Assembly: GCA_038210445.1 (NCBI GenBank) | Contig: JBBQWQ010000001.1 | Location: 288,065-352,064 of the forward strand | DNA from: JABFRG01 sp038210445 | GTDB taxonomy: Bacteria > Myxococcota_A > Polyangia > Polyangiales > Polyangiaceae | DNA: 64,000 nt | Direction of reading: 5' to 3' | Shown here: positions 34,578 to 42,564 of the stretch, piece after piece | How the letters are laid out: every line of letters begins with the position of its first letter | Numbering within the stretch: position 1 is the stretch's first letter | Made by a program: the position numbers and the translations under genes | The notes under the pieces: model-generated | Seen by the model: the letters and a program-made list of their open reading frames with translations, nothing else | Databases searched by the model: none | What the model was told of the DNA's origin: nothing

Positions 34578-34912
34578 AGCTCGTCGGTCGGATTCCGCTC
34601 TCCGAGCTGGTCGAGAGCACGCCCCTGCGAATCAACTACCCACCCTTCGACGTGGTGATCGTTCGAAAGGGAGAAGACATCTTTGCGCTCGAAGACGCCT
34701 GCAACCACGCCGGCGCCAGCTTGGCCGAGGGACCCGTCCGCGGGTGCACCATCATCTGCCCGCTGCACGGCTACGTCTTCGATCTCAAGAGCGGCGCCCT
34801 GCTCCGTCCGCGAAAGCTCTGCGACGATCAGCGAACCTTCCAGATCGTCCGTGACGGCGACGAGATCGTCATCTGGGACCCGTTCGATCTCGTGGTCCAC
34901 CCGCTGGTGTGA
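34574..34912 (+). CDS. Rieske [2Fe-2S] ferredoxin-like protein
   Basis: A 112-residue soluble Rieske protein. The cluster ligands are visible as C43-N-H45 (DACNHAGASL) and C62-P-L-H65 (IICPLHGYVFDL), the two-box C-X-H / C-X2-H pattern. The surrounding fold is typical of dioxygenase-type ferredoxins (NirD-like size). The start is a TTG whose last two bases lie in the stop codon of the Lon-domain gene, so translation is coupled. No oxygenase subunit gene is adjacent, so the electron acceptor is unknown. Confidence 0.85.
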   Translation: MKLVGRIPLSELVESTPLRINYPPFDVVIVRKGEDIFALEDACNHAGASLAEGPVRGCTIICPLHGYVFDLKSGALLRPRKLCDDQRTFQIVRDGDEIVIWDPFDLVVHPLV

Positions 34913-34952
34913 GTGGTGTGCGCCGCGCTCACCGGCACTGCCTTTCTTGCCT

Positions 34953-34987
34953 AAAAAAAGACAAAAAAAGGCCCGCGCGAAGGGGCC
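34953..34987 (-). terminator. orphan intrinsic terminator on the minus strand
   Basis: Read on the minus strand, GGCCC-loop-GGGCC (34987 to 34970, 8-nt loop) is followed by TTTTTTT, GTC and TTTTTTT. No annotated minus-strand gene feeds into it, since both flanking genes run on the plus strand. Confidence 0.6.
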
Positions 34988-35154
34988 GGGGGGGCAGCCA
35001 CTCTCCACGCAGGCAAGATATGAAGTACCATGGGGCTCTCGCGCAGGGAAACGAAAAAGCGCGCCGCTTCGAAAAAAGTGACCTCGCCCTCGTTTTGCCC
35101 GCAAATTGGGCGAAATTTCCTAGGTCGATGGACAGTCTGCTGTCTTGTTGGCGC

Positions 35155-35607
35155 ATGGCAACCAAGCGTAGCGAGGCCGGAGACGCGCTCACGGAGCTGG
35201 CGCTGAAGATCTTCCGCGTGAATGGCAGGTTCCTCGCCGCAGCCGACGCTATGACCGAAGGGAGCGGGCTCACCGCCGCTCGATGGCAGGTACTCGGAGC
35301 GGTTCTTTCGACTCCGCTTTCGGTGGCCGACGTGGGCCGTGCGATGGGACTCACGCGCCAGAGCGTGCAGCGCCTTGCCGACGTTCTGGTCGACGAGGGC
35401 ATGTGCGCGTACCACGAAAACCCAGCGCACCGGCGCGCCAAGCTGCTGGCGCCCACCGCGAAGGGGCGCCAGGCCATGGAGGACCTTCGGCCGATCCAGG
35501 CGGAGTGGACCAGCCGCGTGGGCGACGCTGTGGGCGCCCCCGCGCTTCGCGATGCCGCGGCCGCCGTCGACGCCATCCTCGCGGCGCTCGACGCTTCTGC
35601 CAGGTGA
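35155..35607 (+). CDS. MarR-family transcriptional regulator
   Basis: A roughly 150-residue winged-HTH regulator; dimers bind palindromic operators and are usually relieved by small phenolic ligands. LTAARWQVLGAVLSTPLSVA and RAMGLTRQSVQRLADVLVDE form the HTH (about 43-82). HENPAHRRAKLLAPTAKGRQ is the wing. The ATG at 35155 is favoured from the family length; 35128 is an alternative. The upstream spacer holds an imperfect inverted repeat TTTGCCC/GGGCGAAA (about 35095-35117), a possible autoregulatory operator. A palindromic hairpin starts at the stop codon. Confidence 0.85.
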   Translation: MATKRSEAGDALTELALKIFRVNGRFLAAADAMTEGSGLTAARWQVLGAVLSTPLSVADVGRAMGLTRQSVQRLADVLVDEGMCAYHENPAHRRAKLLAPTAKGRQAMEDLRPIQAEWTSRVGDAVGAPALRDAAAAVDAILAALDASAR

Positions 35608-35642
35608 CTGAGAGTGTTGGTCTCGGCCAAAAACCCTCAGTC
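35606..35642 (+). terminator. long imperfect hairpin after the MarR gene (repeat-family member)
   Basis: GACTGAGAGTGTTGG (35606-35620) pairs with CCAAAAACCCTCAGTC (35627-35642) across a TCTCGG loop, starting inside the stop codon. The right arm matches the 74-bp repeats near 43.7 kb. It could end both the MarR transcript and the convergent one; no strong T-run follows. Confidence 0.55.
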
Positions 35643-35819
35643 TCCTGCTTGGCGCTCTCCGCCGCCGCGCGATCGACCAGACCGGAAGAATCACGTAGCT
35701 CCCGAAGAACGCCGGTCACCTCGAACGCCGACCCCTTTGCGGACCGAGGACCTTCGGAGACTTGCGAGCACTGAGCGCCTTCTTGCCCATGGGTGACGCC
35801 GCGGCCCGAGCTCAGGGCT

Positions 35820-38800
35820 TCAGGGGGTAGACGCCGACTCCATGGCGCAGCGCATGGCGCGCCGCTCGCCGTGCGCCGTGCCCACCACCGGCAGTGTAGC
35901 GGCGCCCTTGGGGGGCGGGTTTTTGGCGCCCAGGGAGTGATCGGCGAGGGCGGCGATGGCCTGGGTGTCGAGGGTACCGGTGAGTCGCTCCACGCACGCT
36001 GCGTCGCGCCCCAGGTGCAGCCGTGCTTGTGTATTGTACATGGAACCCGCGCGCCCGCCGGAGCCGGAGAAGTCGACGGTGGCGGAGATCGGCGCATCGA
36101 CCACGTAGCCGCTGGGCTTGGCGTCGCCGCAGGCGGTGATGCCCTTGATGCCGGAGAGATCGGTGGGTCCGAAGTTCTCGGGGTCGAGAACGCGGCCGCT
36201 CTCCACCAGCACCGGGAAGATCCAGCGATCGGGCGCGGTGGCGCCCGAGGTCGACTGGCCATCGAGCACATAACCGAGCCGGCGCTCGTCGTCGCTCCGG
36301 GCGAGGCGCGGCGTGGTGCGCCCGATGCCTGCGCCGGCCACCCGCGGAAAGCGCGCGACCACGCGGGCGCTGGCCCCTTCGAAGGCAAACAGCGTGGACT
36401 CGGCCGGCGTCGCGAACGAGGCGAACCACTGGCCGTTCATGCGGGTGGCGCTCTCGAAGTCGGTGAACGGCTCGCCGTCGAGGCGCCGCAGCTCTACCGG
36501 CGGGCGGTTGGTCTCGAGGGCGAACAGGACCGTCTCGGCGCGGCCGTTCTGGTAGGTGCGCAGGGCCAGCAGCGCGTGGTCCTTGTCGTCGCCGAAACCG
36601 AGGAAGAAGTTGCCCCCGTTGCCCGCCATGCTGCCCCCCGAGGTGCGCGGTCGCACGATGTCGCGCAGGGTCTTGGGAATGGCGCCCACCTTGGTGCTGC
36701 GTGCTTGCGCCGAGTCTTCGAAAGGCGAGAGCCAGCGTGTAACGCCGCTGGCGCCCAGGTCCCATTCGCTCGACTTGGGCCCCCACCCGTACACGCGGCC
36801 CACCGGTGCGGTGCGCGAGTAGCGATCGCCACCGTCGTAGATGTCGAACCACACCGCGCGCTCGTCGCTGCGCACCTTGGGCGCTGCGACAGAGAAGAAC
36901 GGCGGGGCGCCCTCTGCGGCGTCTTCGGTCTTCTTGTTGTCGCCCACCGACGAGCAGTGCAAGTGAATGGCGGGGCTGGCGGTCACCCCAATGCGCGGCG
37001 GCGGCGGCAGCACCACGTTCTCCTTGGCTGCGCCGCCCCAGCCCAGCCGGAGCCAGCCCTGGCCCATGCAGCCGAGCGGACCACACACACGCGACGTCTC
37101 TCGACCAGGGACCGGGTCGGGCAGGTCGACCTGGGTCCACTTGATGCCGCCGTCGGTGGTCTCGAAGCCGCGCCGGGAGCCGGTCCAGCGAAAGCCGTAG
37201 CGGCCGCCCAAGGCGAACGAGCCCGCGTCGTTGAGAATGTCGCCCAGCGTGACCTGTCCGGTGAGGGCGATCTCGACGCCCAGCACCACGCCTCGGTGCT
37301 CGACCCAGCCGCCCAGCACGCCCGGCCTGCGCTCCTCGAAGCCTTCGAGCCAGAGGCCTTGTTCGAGCACCCGGAAGGTGTCGCTTCGCAGGCGGGGAAA
37401 GGCCAGCGCCAGCGTCTTCATGCCGCCCGCCGCCAGCACCGTGACCCGTGCATCTTGCAGCTTTCCGTGGGGCGGCGAGACGATGGCCACCCGGCCGTCG
37501 CCCAGCGCAATGAGCCGCTCGTGGTCCACCTCGCCCTGAACGTCGATGTCGCGCAGGCCCTTCTCGGCGTACACGCAATAGCGATGCGGTGCAGGTGCGC
37601 CGCGGGCGCAGCCGCCGCGCACCGCAAACGTGCCGGAGCCCGAGGGGAGCACCACCCGCGGCGTGTCGAAGCTTGCCAGCGGCAGCATTTTTCCCGCCTG
37701 GTAGCGATACACCACGGTGGCGCCGGCGCCGCTGCCGCGCTCGCCGCAGGTGAAGCCCAGGCCCTTTTTGTCGGGGCCGAGGGGAAAGGCATGGCAGCGT
37801 GCGCTCGACTGGGGAAACGCTTCCGCCACCCGCTCGACCACGCGTCCGGTCGCCAGCTCGATGCGCGAAAGGGCGCCGTCGCGCGCGACGATGGCGGTGC
37901 CGTCGGCGAGCGGCCAGCCGTCTTCCATAGCCACCACCAGCGGCGCGTCGTGAAAGCCCGCGGCGTGGGCCCGAGGGTTTGCGTCGGGCGCTGGCGTCGA
38001 CCCATCGCGCGAGACCAGGACCACGCTCGACATCTTGGCCAGCTCGCCTTGGCGCGTCACCTCGAAGCCTACCGCGACGTTTCGCTCGCGATCGGTGCCG
38101 GTGACGATGGCGCCGTTGCCGTTGCGAAAAAGGGCGATGGGGTTGAAGGGGACGGGAATGCTCTCCCAGGTGGCGCCCGCGTCTTTGGTGATGAGCAAGC
38201 CGCGGCCGTCGGTGAGCGCCACTGCGGTCCACGGGTCGAACGCCGCGTAGCCCGCGACGCTCGGTGCAGGTGGCCAGGGGCCCAGTGAAAGAGGCGCACC
38301 CGTGCGGGGATCAAAGGCCCGCGGACCACCGGTCGAACCCTGGAGCACCACGCGATCGAGGGTCTCGTACACCGAGAACACGCTGCTGCCCGCGGTGACG
38401 ATGGGGCGCGCGTCGCCGAGCCAGGTGTCGGCCCGATGGATGATGTTGCCCACCAGGAAGAGGAAGCCTCCGCCCAGGTGCTCCGAGAGCGCCACCACGT
38501 TGGTGGGCAACTGCGCGAAGCGATCGCGCGCCGCGCGCACGCTGCCGTCGGCTTGGGTCAGGGTGCGCACGCCGCCCACGATGCCGCGGCTGCCGCCCTC
38601 GCCGCTGCCGTAGAACTTCTCGGCGTTCTTCCAAAGCGGAATATAGGTGGGCGCGGCGGAACTGGCGCGCGACCCGGCAGCGTCTGGCGTGAACCCAGGA
38701 AATAACGGCGCCGCCGCTCCCTGCAGGGCGCGACCTCCGGCCGGCACGGCGGTCGTCGTGGGGGGGGCCACCCTGGAGGGCGCAGAGGCGCAGGCCGACA

Positions 38801-38846
38801 CGCCGACCACCATGGCCCACACCGCGGAGCTTCTCAGGATCTGCAC
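35820..38846 (-). CDS. large BNR/propeller lipoprotein
   Basis: A 1008-residue lipoprotein. The start is GTG with TACGCT 6 nt upstream and no Shine-Dalgarno. The signal ends at MVVGVSAC. Scattered BNR/YCF48-like motifs (TKDAGATWESIPV, TTDGGIKWTQVDL) and repeated strand-rich blades indicate one or two beta-propellers. Cys-containing insertions (RVCGPLGCMGQ; CHAFPLGPDKKGLGFTCGE) suggest disulfides. It ends near SASTP without a recognised sorting tail. Probably an exported binding protein. It contains two TGYANNNTRCA words (36030 and 37449). Confidence 0.68.
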   Translation of the reverse strand: MQILRSSAVWAMVVGVSACASAPSRVAPPTTTAVPAGGRALQGAAAPLFPGFTPDAAGSRASSAAPTYIPLWKNAEKFYGSGEGGSRGIVGGVRTLTQADGSVRAARDRFAQLPTNVVALSEHLGGGFLFLVGNIIHRADTWLGDARPIVTAGSSVFSVYETLDRVVLQGSTGGPRAFDPRTGAPLSLGPWPPAPSVAGYAAFDPWTAVALTDGRGLLITKDAGATWESIPVPFNPIALFRNGNGAIVTGTDRERNVAVGFEVTRQGELAKMSSVVLVSRDGSTPAPDANPRAHAAGFHDAPLVVAMEDGWPLADGTAIVARDGALSRIELATGRVVERVAEAFPQSSARCHAFPLGPDKKGLGFTCGERGSGAGATVVYRYQAGKMLPLASFDTPRVVLPSGSGTFAVRGGCARGAPAPHRYCVYAEKGLRDIDVQGEVDHERLIALGDGRVAIVSPPHGKLQDARVTVLAAGGMKTLALAFPRLRSDTFRVLEQGLWLEGFEERRPGVLGGWVEHRGVVLGVEIALTGQVTLGDILNDAGSFALGGRYGFRWTGSRRGFETTDGGIKWTQVDLPDPVPGRETSRVCGPLGCMGQGWLRLGWGGAAKENVVLPPPPRIGVTASPAIHLHCSSVGDNKKTEDAAEGAPPFFSVAAPKVRSDERAVWFDIYDGGDRYSRTAPVGRVYGWGPKSSEWDLGASGVTRWLSPFEDSAQARSTKVGAIPKTLRDIVRPRTSGGSMAGNGGNFFLGFGDDKDHALLALRTYQNGRAETVLFALETNRPPVELRRLDGEPFTDFESATRMNGQWFASFATPAESTLFAFEGASARVVARFPRVAGAGIGRTTPRLARSDDERRLGYVLDGQSTSGATAPDRWIFPVLVESGRVLDPENFGPTDLSGIKGITACGDAKPSGYVVDAPISATVDFSGSGGRAGSMYNTQARLHLGRDAACVERLTGTLDTQAIAALADHSLGAKNPPPKGAATLPVVGTAHGERRAMRCAMESASTP

Positions 38847-38880
38847 CCGCTCAGCGTATCATCCTTCTTCCGCCTCTCTG

Positions 38881-39504
38881 CTACTCGACGATGGGTGCGG
38901 CCTCGGCCTCCTCTACGCCGTGGTCGGCGAGGACGCCCAGCGCGCGCTGCACCTTGGCGGTATCGACGTAGGTGTGAATGCGCACCGCCGAGCCCCAGCG
39001 TAGCTCCACCACCTGCACGCCGTGATTGCGGTAGGGCGCGCCGAAAGGCGGCGTCACCACGTCGTCGAACACGGTGTACACGGTGGAGCGCCACGGCCCC
39101 CCCACCACCTCCACGCTGCGAAGCGTGAACTTGCCGGGCAAGAGACGAAACAAGCGGCCGAACCATTTCTCCACGCCGGCCCGCGACACCCGCGTGCCGC
39201 CCAACGCATGCTCGCCTTCGAATGTGTATTCTACATTGGCATCCATGAGGCCAAGGGCGCGCGAGGGGTCGCGCTCGTTCAGGTAGGCGAAGCTGTCGAT
39301 GACCTTGCCGCGAACCACGTTGCGGTAGACGTTGAGTGAGAATCCGTCGTGCGTCTCGTCCACTCTCTCCATGTGCTCCATGTGCTCCATGTGCTCCAAT
39401 CCTTGGGCGCTGCGCGCCGCAGCGCCGTGGGCGCAGCCAATCGTCACGATCACGAGACCCAGCCCCACGTAAGCCTCGATGCGGAGCCACGCTCTACTTT
39501 GCAT
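38881..39504 (-). CDS. NTF2/SnoaL-like lipoprotein
   Basis: A 207-residue exported protein. The start at 39504 gives a signal (YVGLGLVIVTIGC). A repeated EHM tract follows, encoded by three perfect copies of CATGTGCTC (39370-39396). The main domain (about 60-190) has the cone-like NTF2/SnoaL layout: VIDSFAYLNERDPSRALGLM, VEYTFEGEHALGG, VEKWFGRLFRLL, VYTVFDDVVTPPFGAPYRNH and GVQVVELRWG. No catalytic residues can be assigned. The start lies inside the end of the upstream TetR gene (11-bp overlap), so they form an operon. Confidence 0.68.
   Translation of the reverse strand: MQSRAWLRIEAYVGLGLVIVTIGCAHGAAARSAQGLEHMEHMEHMERVDETHDGFSLNVYRNVVRGKVIDSFAYLNERDPSRALGLMDANVEYTFEGEHALGGTRVSRAGVEKWFGRLFRLLPGKFTLRSVEVVGGPWRSTVYTVFDDVVTPPFGAPYRNHGVQVVELRWGSAVRIHTYVDTAKVQRALGVLADHGVEEAEAAPIVE
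39370..39396 (+). repeat. 9-bp tandem repeat inside the NTF2-like gene
   Basis: Three perfect copies of CATGTGCTC encode EHM repeats on the minus strand just after the lipoprotein signal. Being in frame, slippage would change the tether length only. Confidence 0.8.
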
Positions 39505-40102
39505 CGCGCATCTCGGCGGTGAGCGCCTGGCGCATCGCAGCCAGCACCGGCGGTCCTTTGGTCTTCCCCAGCGCCCGGGCGACGGCCATGGCACCCACGC
39601 AGGTAGAAAGCAGCACCCAGGCGCGGGTCTCGGCCGGCGTCGGGCCCCCTTCGGTCGATTCGCCGCCTTCGGGCGCGGTGATGCGGTCTGCCACGAAGGC
39701 CACCAGTGACCGCACTTCCGCCAGGAGCGGCGCGGCGGCGAGTCGCGGAAGGCGCGAGAGCTCGGAGACGTTGGACGCCACCGGGCACCCGCGCTCCACG
39801 TTCTCGAAATGGTGCTGGCTCAGGTAGCGGCTCACCAGCGCGCGCTCGAAGGCGGGTCCCGAGAGCCCGTCGATGCCCGCGAACAAAAGCGCGCGCGCAT
39901 CCTTCAAGGCCTCGCCCAGGGCCTCGCCCACCAGGGCATCCTGGGAGTCGAAGTGCTTGTAGAAGCCGCCCACCGTCATCTTGGCGCTGGCCATCACCCG
40001 CGCCACGCTCGTGCGCGCTACGCCGTCCTTGCGCACCAGCCGCGATGCGCGCTCCACCAGGCTCTTCCGCACGCCCGACTTGTGCCCCTCGGGGTACCTC
40101 AT
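39494..40102 (-). CDS. TetR-family transcriptional regulator
   Basis: A 202-residue TetR-type repressor. The N-terminal HTH (about 14-60) reads VERASRLVRKDGVARTSVAR, MASAKMTVGGFYKHF (recognition helix) and DSQDALVGEAL. The C-terminal ligand domain contains RGCPVASNVSELSRL, typical of the TetR_C_33-like group. TAATCT lies 6 nt upstream of ATG (leaderless geometry). A near-palindrome GATTCAAATC at 40116-40125 falls in the promoter spacer and may be its own operator. The overlapping downstream NTF2-like gene is the obvious co-regulated target. Confidence 0.88.
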   Translation of the reverse strand: MRYPEGHKSGVRKSLVERASRLVRKDGVARTSVARVMASAKMTVGGFYKHFDSQDALVGEALGEALKDARALLFAGIDGLSGPAFERALVSRYLSQHHFENVERGCPVASNVSELSRLPRLAAAPLLAEVRSLVAFVADRITAPEGGESTEGGPTPAETRAWVLLSTCVGAMAVARALGKTKGPPVLAAMRQALTAEMRDAK

Positions 40103-40115
40103 TCTTATAGATTAT

Positions 40116-40125
40116 GATTCAAATC
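40116..40125. promoter_or_regulatory. candidate TetR operator
   Basis: GATT-CA-AATC dyad immediately upstream of the putative -10 TAATCT (40109-40114) of the tetR gene, in an unusually AT-rich spacer. The position would block the promoter. Confidence 0.3.
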
Positions 40126-40166
40126 CAATGAATGCAAGCCGCGGAGGCGCGGCGGCGGCGTGGGGA

Positions 40167-41297
40167 TCAGCGGGGCATGCGGTGAGCGACCCCACGGCGG
40201 CGCCGCAGGAGCAGCAGGCCCAGCGCTCCCAGGGCGATGCCGGGCCCGCTTCCGGCTCGGGAGCCCGCGGTACCGCAGCCGCAGCCGCCGTCGCCGTCGG
40301 CGGCGGGCGCTGGTTCGTCGGGGGTGCGCTTGGTGCCGGGTCCCGAGTCCTCTTCGGGCGCGAAGGGACCCACGTTGCCGGCGTCTTCTTCCACGCCGGC
40401 GTCGCTGACCATCGCGCGGCATTCGGAGGTGTGGGTGGTGCGCTTCTGCGCGCAGCTCGTGGGCGAGGCGCAGCTCGGCTCCGTGAGCGCGGGCGGCGAG
40501 CCGGCGCCGCCGATCTCACCGCGGTCTGGATACGCTGGCGCGAGCGATGGCCAGTGGGCGGCGGTGGGCGGGAACTCCATCCAGCCGAGCACCCGCTCCT
40601 GGTAGGCGTAGGCCCCGCCGTTCTTGGGGTTGTAGGGTCCGCGTCCGGCCTTGAGGTTGGGGTTGTTGGGGTTGTTCGAGTACGCGAGCCCGTTGTACGC
40701 CCAGATGGCGGTGTACCAGTCTTCCACCAGGCCCGGATCGTTGTCGCCCACGCAGCGCGTGGCCGCCCACTTGTCGCGGAGAATGCGGGTGCCCGTCGCC
40801 AGGTTGTAGGTCGGATCGCTGGCCACGCGCGCGCGATCGAAGGTTGCGGTCTCGCCCTTGCGCATGCCGCTCGTCACCTGGCCAATGCCGTAGCCGCAGT
40901 CGAAGGAGACGATGGTCCGCTCCTTGGCGCCCACCGAGGCCGCGGGCGCGTCGGGAACGCAGAACTGCCGCCAACCGCTCTCTTGCATGGCGATGGCCTC
41001 GAGCACGTGACAGGGAAAGCGCGCCGGCACCTGGGTGGTGGGCGTGGGCTTGCCGCAACCCTTGCCCATGGTGCCGATGTCGGGGCCCTCGGTGCCCCAC
41101 GATGCCTTGCCGCCGGAGACCTTGAGGAAGATGCCACTCCAGTCGGCCACCGCCGGGTTTTTCCCGAGCGCCGGCTCGACGTCGCAGTTCTTGCCGCCGG
41201 CGGTCTGGGCCGGCGTGTAGCTGGGGCAGTAGGCTTGGGCGGCGCCGGAAATGGCCCAGGCGCAAAGCACGAGCGCGGCGGTGGTCGCCACCTTCAT
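40167..41297 (-). CDS. secreted lytic-transglycosylase-like protein with MYXO-CTERM tail
   Basis: A 376-residue exported protein. The start at 41297 yields a signal peptide (to about 22, AISGAAQA). The catalytic region has an SLT-like pattern: LEAIAMQESGWRQF with the candidate Glu, SFDCGYGIGQVTSGM, YNLATGTRILRDKW and DWYTAIWAYNGLAYS. These fit a goose-lysozyme/SLT fold that cleaves peptidoglycan. A Pro/acidic linker leads to the tail CGCGTAGSRAGSG, a hydrophobic helix (IALGALGLLLL) and an Arg cluster, as in MYXO-CTERM sorting signals of myxobacteria. ATGA overlap with the upstream propeller gene indicates coupling. Confidence 0.8.
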   Translation of the reverse strand: MKVATTAALVLCAWAISGAAQAYCPSYTPAQTAGGKNCDVEPALGKNPAVADWSGIFLKVSGGKASWGTEGPDIGTMGKGCGKPTPTTQVPARFPCHVLEAIAMQESGWRQFCVPDAPAASVGAKERTIVSFDCGYGIGQVTSGMRKGETATFDRARVASDPTYNLATGTRILRDKWAATRCVGDNDPGLVEDWYTAIWAYNGLAYSNNPNNPNLKAGRGPYNPKNGGAYAYQERVLGWMEFPPTAAHWPSLAPAYPDRGEIGGAGSPPALTEPSCASPTSCAQKRTTHTSECRAMVSDAGVEEDAGNVGPFAPEEDSGPGTKRTPDEPAPAADGDGGCGCGTAGSRAGSGPGIALGALGLLLLRRRRGVAHRMPR

Positions 41298-42448
41298 CGC
41301 GCACCGCCGTTCGTGCCCACGACGCCCAAGAGCTCCAGGCGCTCGTCGGCTCCCGAGAGCCGTACCGCTGCGCCCTGGGGATCGATCGCCACCAGCACGT
41401 CGTAACCGCGCGGCGGCGTGAAGTTGGCCACCACCGTGCCTTGCCCGGGTACTGCGTCGAGCGGCGCGTAGAAGCCGGGCCCGAGCGGCGCCCATGTGTG
41501 TGCATCAAGCACGGGTGTGCCGGCTCCCGGCAAGAAGGCGAGGCCGCCGGTCCCGTCGGCGGTCACCGCCAGGCCGCCCGCTGCCGCGAGCACCGAGGGG
41601 GCCTGGAGCGCGCGCGAGATCACCACGTCGAGGGTGCCGGTCGCGAGGTCCAGGCGCATCACGTGCCAGCTTCTGGGGTCGACGGCATCGCGATCGTCGA
41701 AGTAAAGCGCGCTCCCTTGCAGCGAAAAATCGCGGGCGAACGGCGGCACGGCGGCGACGGTGCGGCTGCTTCCGCTGGCCTCGTCTACCAGCACCACGCT
41801 GGCCGCGCTGCCATAGACCCCGGCGTTGCGGCTCGGCTCCACCTGGTACACCACCAGCTGCCCGGGGAGCGCGCCCGCGAGATGCGTGGCGTACCCGCGG
41901 GTGCGGTAGAGGACGCGCAACGAAGCGCCCTCTATCCGCTCCACCGTCAAGGTGTCTTCGCGCAAGAGGCCGGCGCGCGCTTCTTCGGCGCCGGGCAGGG
42001 TACCCGCGGTGCCACGTTCAATGTAGAGTGCACCCGAGTGGGCGCGCAGCGGGCGCGACGCGTGGAGCACGCCGCCGGCGACCCTGGTAGTGATGCCGGC
42101 GGTCACGCGGTACAGCGCGGCCCCAAAGTCGGAGCGCACGTCGTCGTCGGCTACCACCCAGGCGGCGTCGTCCTTCTCGAGCGCGCCGCGCGCAACGCCA
42201 CCCGGTGGCAGGGCGACGTCTCCCAGCACCGCGTCGACCTCCGCCGCGCCCTCGGCGTTCACCCGCAACCGCCGCACCTGGGCCCGCGCCGCCTCCGCGT
42301 CGTGCGGCGTAGAGAGCACCAGCGCGGTGAAGGGCCGAACCTTGGGCAATGGCGTGGCCTCGGCCCGGGTGCCTCGCGAGGCCAGGGCGGCTCCGCCGAG
42401 CGCGAGTGCGGTGCCGAGGCCCAGGAGGATCTTTCGATGGGTTCTCAC
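41294..42448 (-). CDS. exported propeller-like protein coupled to the transglycosylase
   Basis: A roughly 384-residue protein. The GTG at 42448 is preferred: GGAAAGG lies 5 nt upstream and the product then starts with a Tat/Sec-like signal (RTHRKILLGLGTALALGGAA). An in-frame ATG at 42487 is the alternative. The body has repeated strand units (VTAGITTRVAGGVLHAS; GSALYFDDRD; MRLDLATGTLDVVISRAL) like TolB/NHL propellers. Its stop overlaps the start of the MYXO-CTERM transglycosylase gene, so both are made together. It may guide or regulate that enzyme. Confidence 0.62.
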   Translation of the reverse strand: MRTHRKILLGLGTALALGGAALASRGTRAEATPLPKVRPFTALVLSTPHDAEAARAQVRRLRVNAEGAAEVDAVLGDVALPPGGVARGALEKDDAAWVVADDDVRSDFGAALYRVTAGITTRVAGGVLHASRPLRAHSGALYIERGTAGTLPGAEEARAGLLREDTLTVERIEGASLRVLYRTRGYATHLAGALPGQLVVYQVEPSRNAGVYGSAASVVLVDEASGSSRTVAAVPPFARDFSLQGSALYFDDRDAVDPRSWHVMRLDLATGTLDVVISRALQAPSVLAAAGGLAVTADGTGGLAFLPGAGTPVLDAHTWAPLGPGFYAPLDAVPGQGTVVANFTPPRGYDVLVAIDPQGAAVRLSGADERLELLGVVGTNGGAR

Positions 42449-42564
42449 GATGGCCTTTCCTTTCCACACTTTGCGAGCGAGCTCCACTCTTCAGCGTACC
42501 GCTCGCCACCGGCCGCGCGTCACAAAACTTGGCCCCTTCGCGGCCCTTCTGATGAGTGTCTCGC

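Noticed and set aside
35793..38288. 831-residue plus-strand open frame opposite the BNR/propeller lipoprotein gene
   Set aside because: Composition is Ala/Arg/His/Gly-rich without domains, as expected for the complement of a high-GC gene; the minus frame has a signal peptide and BNR motifs.
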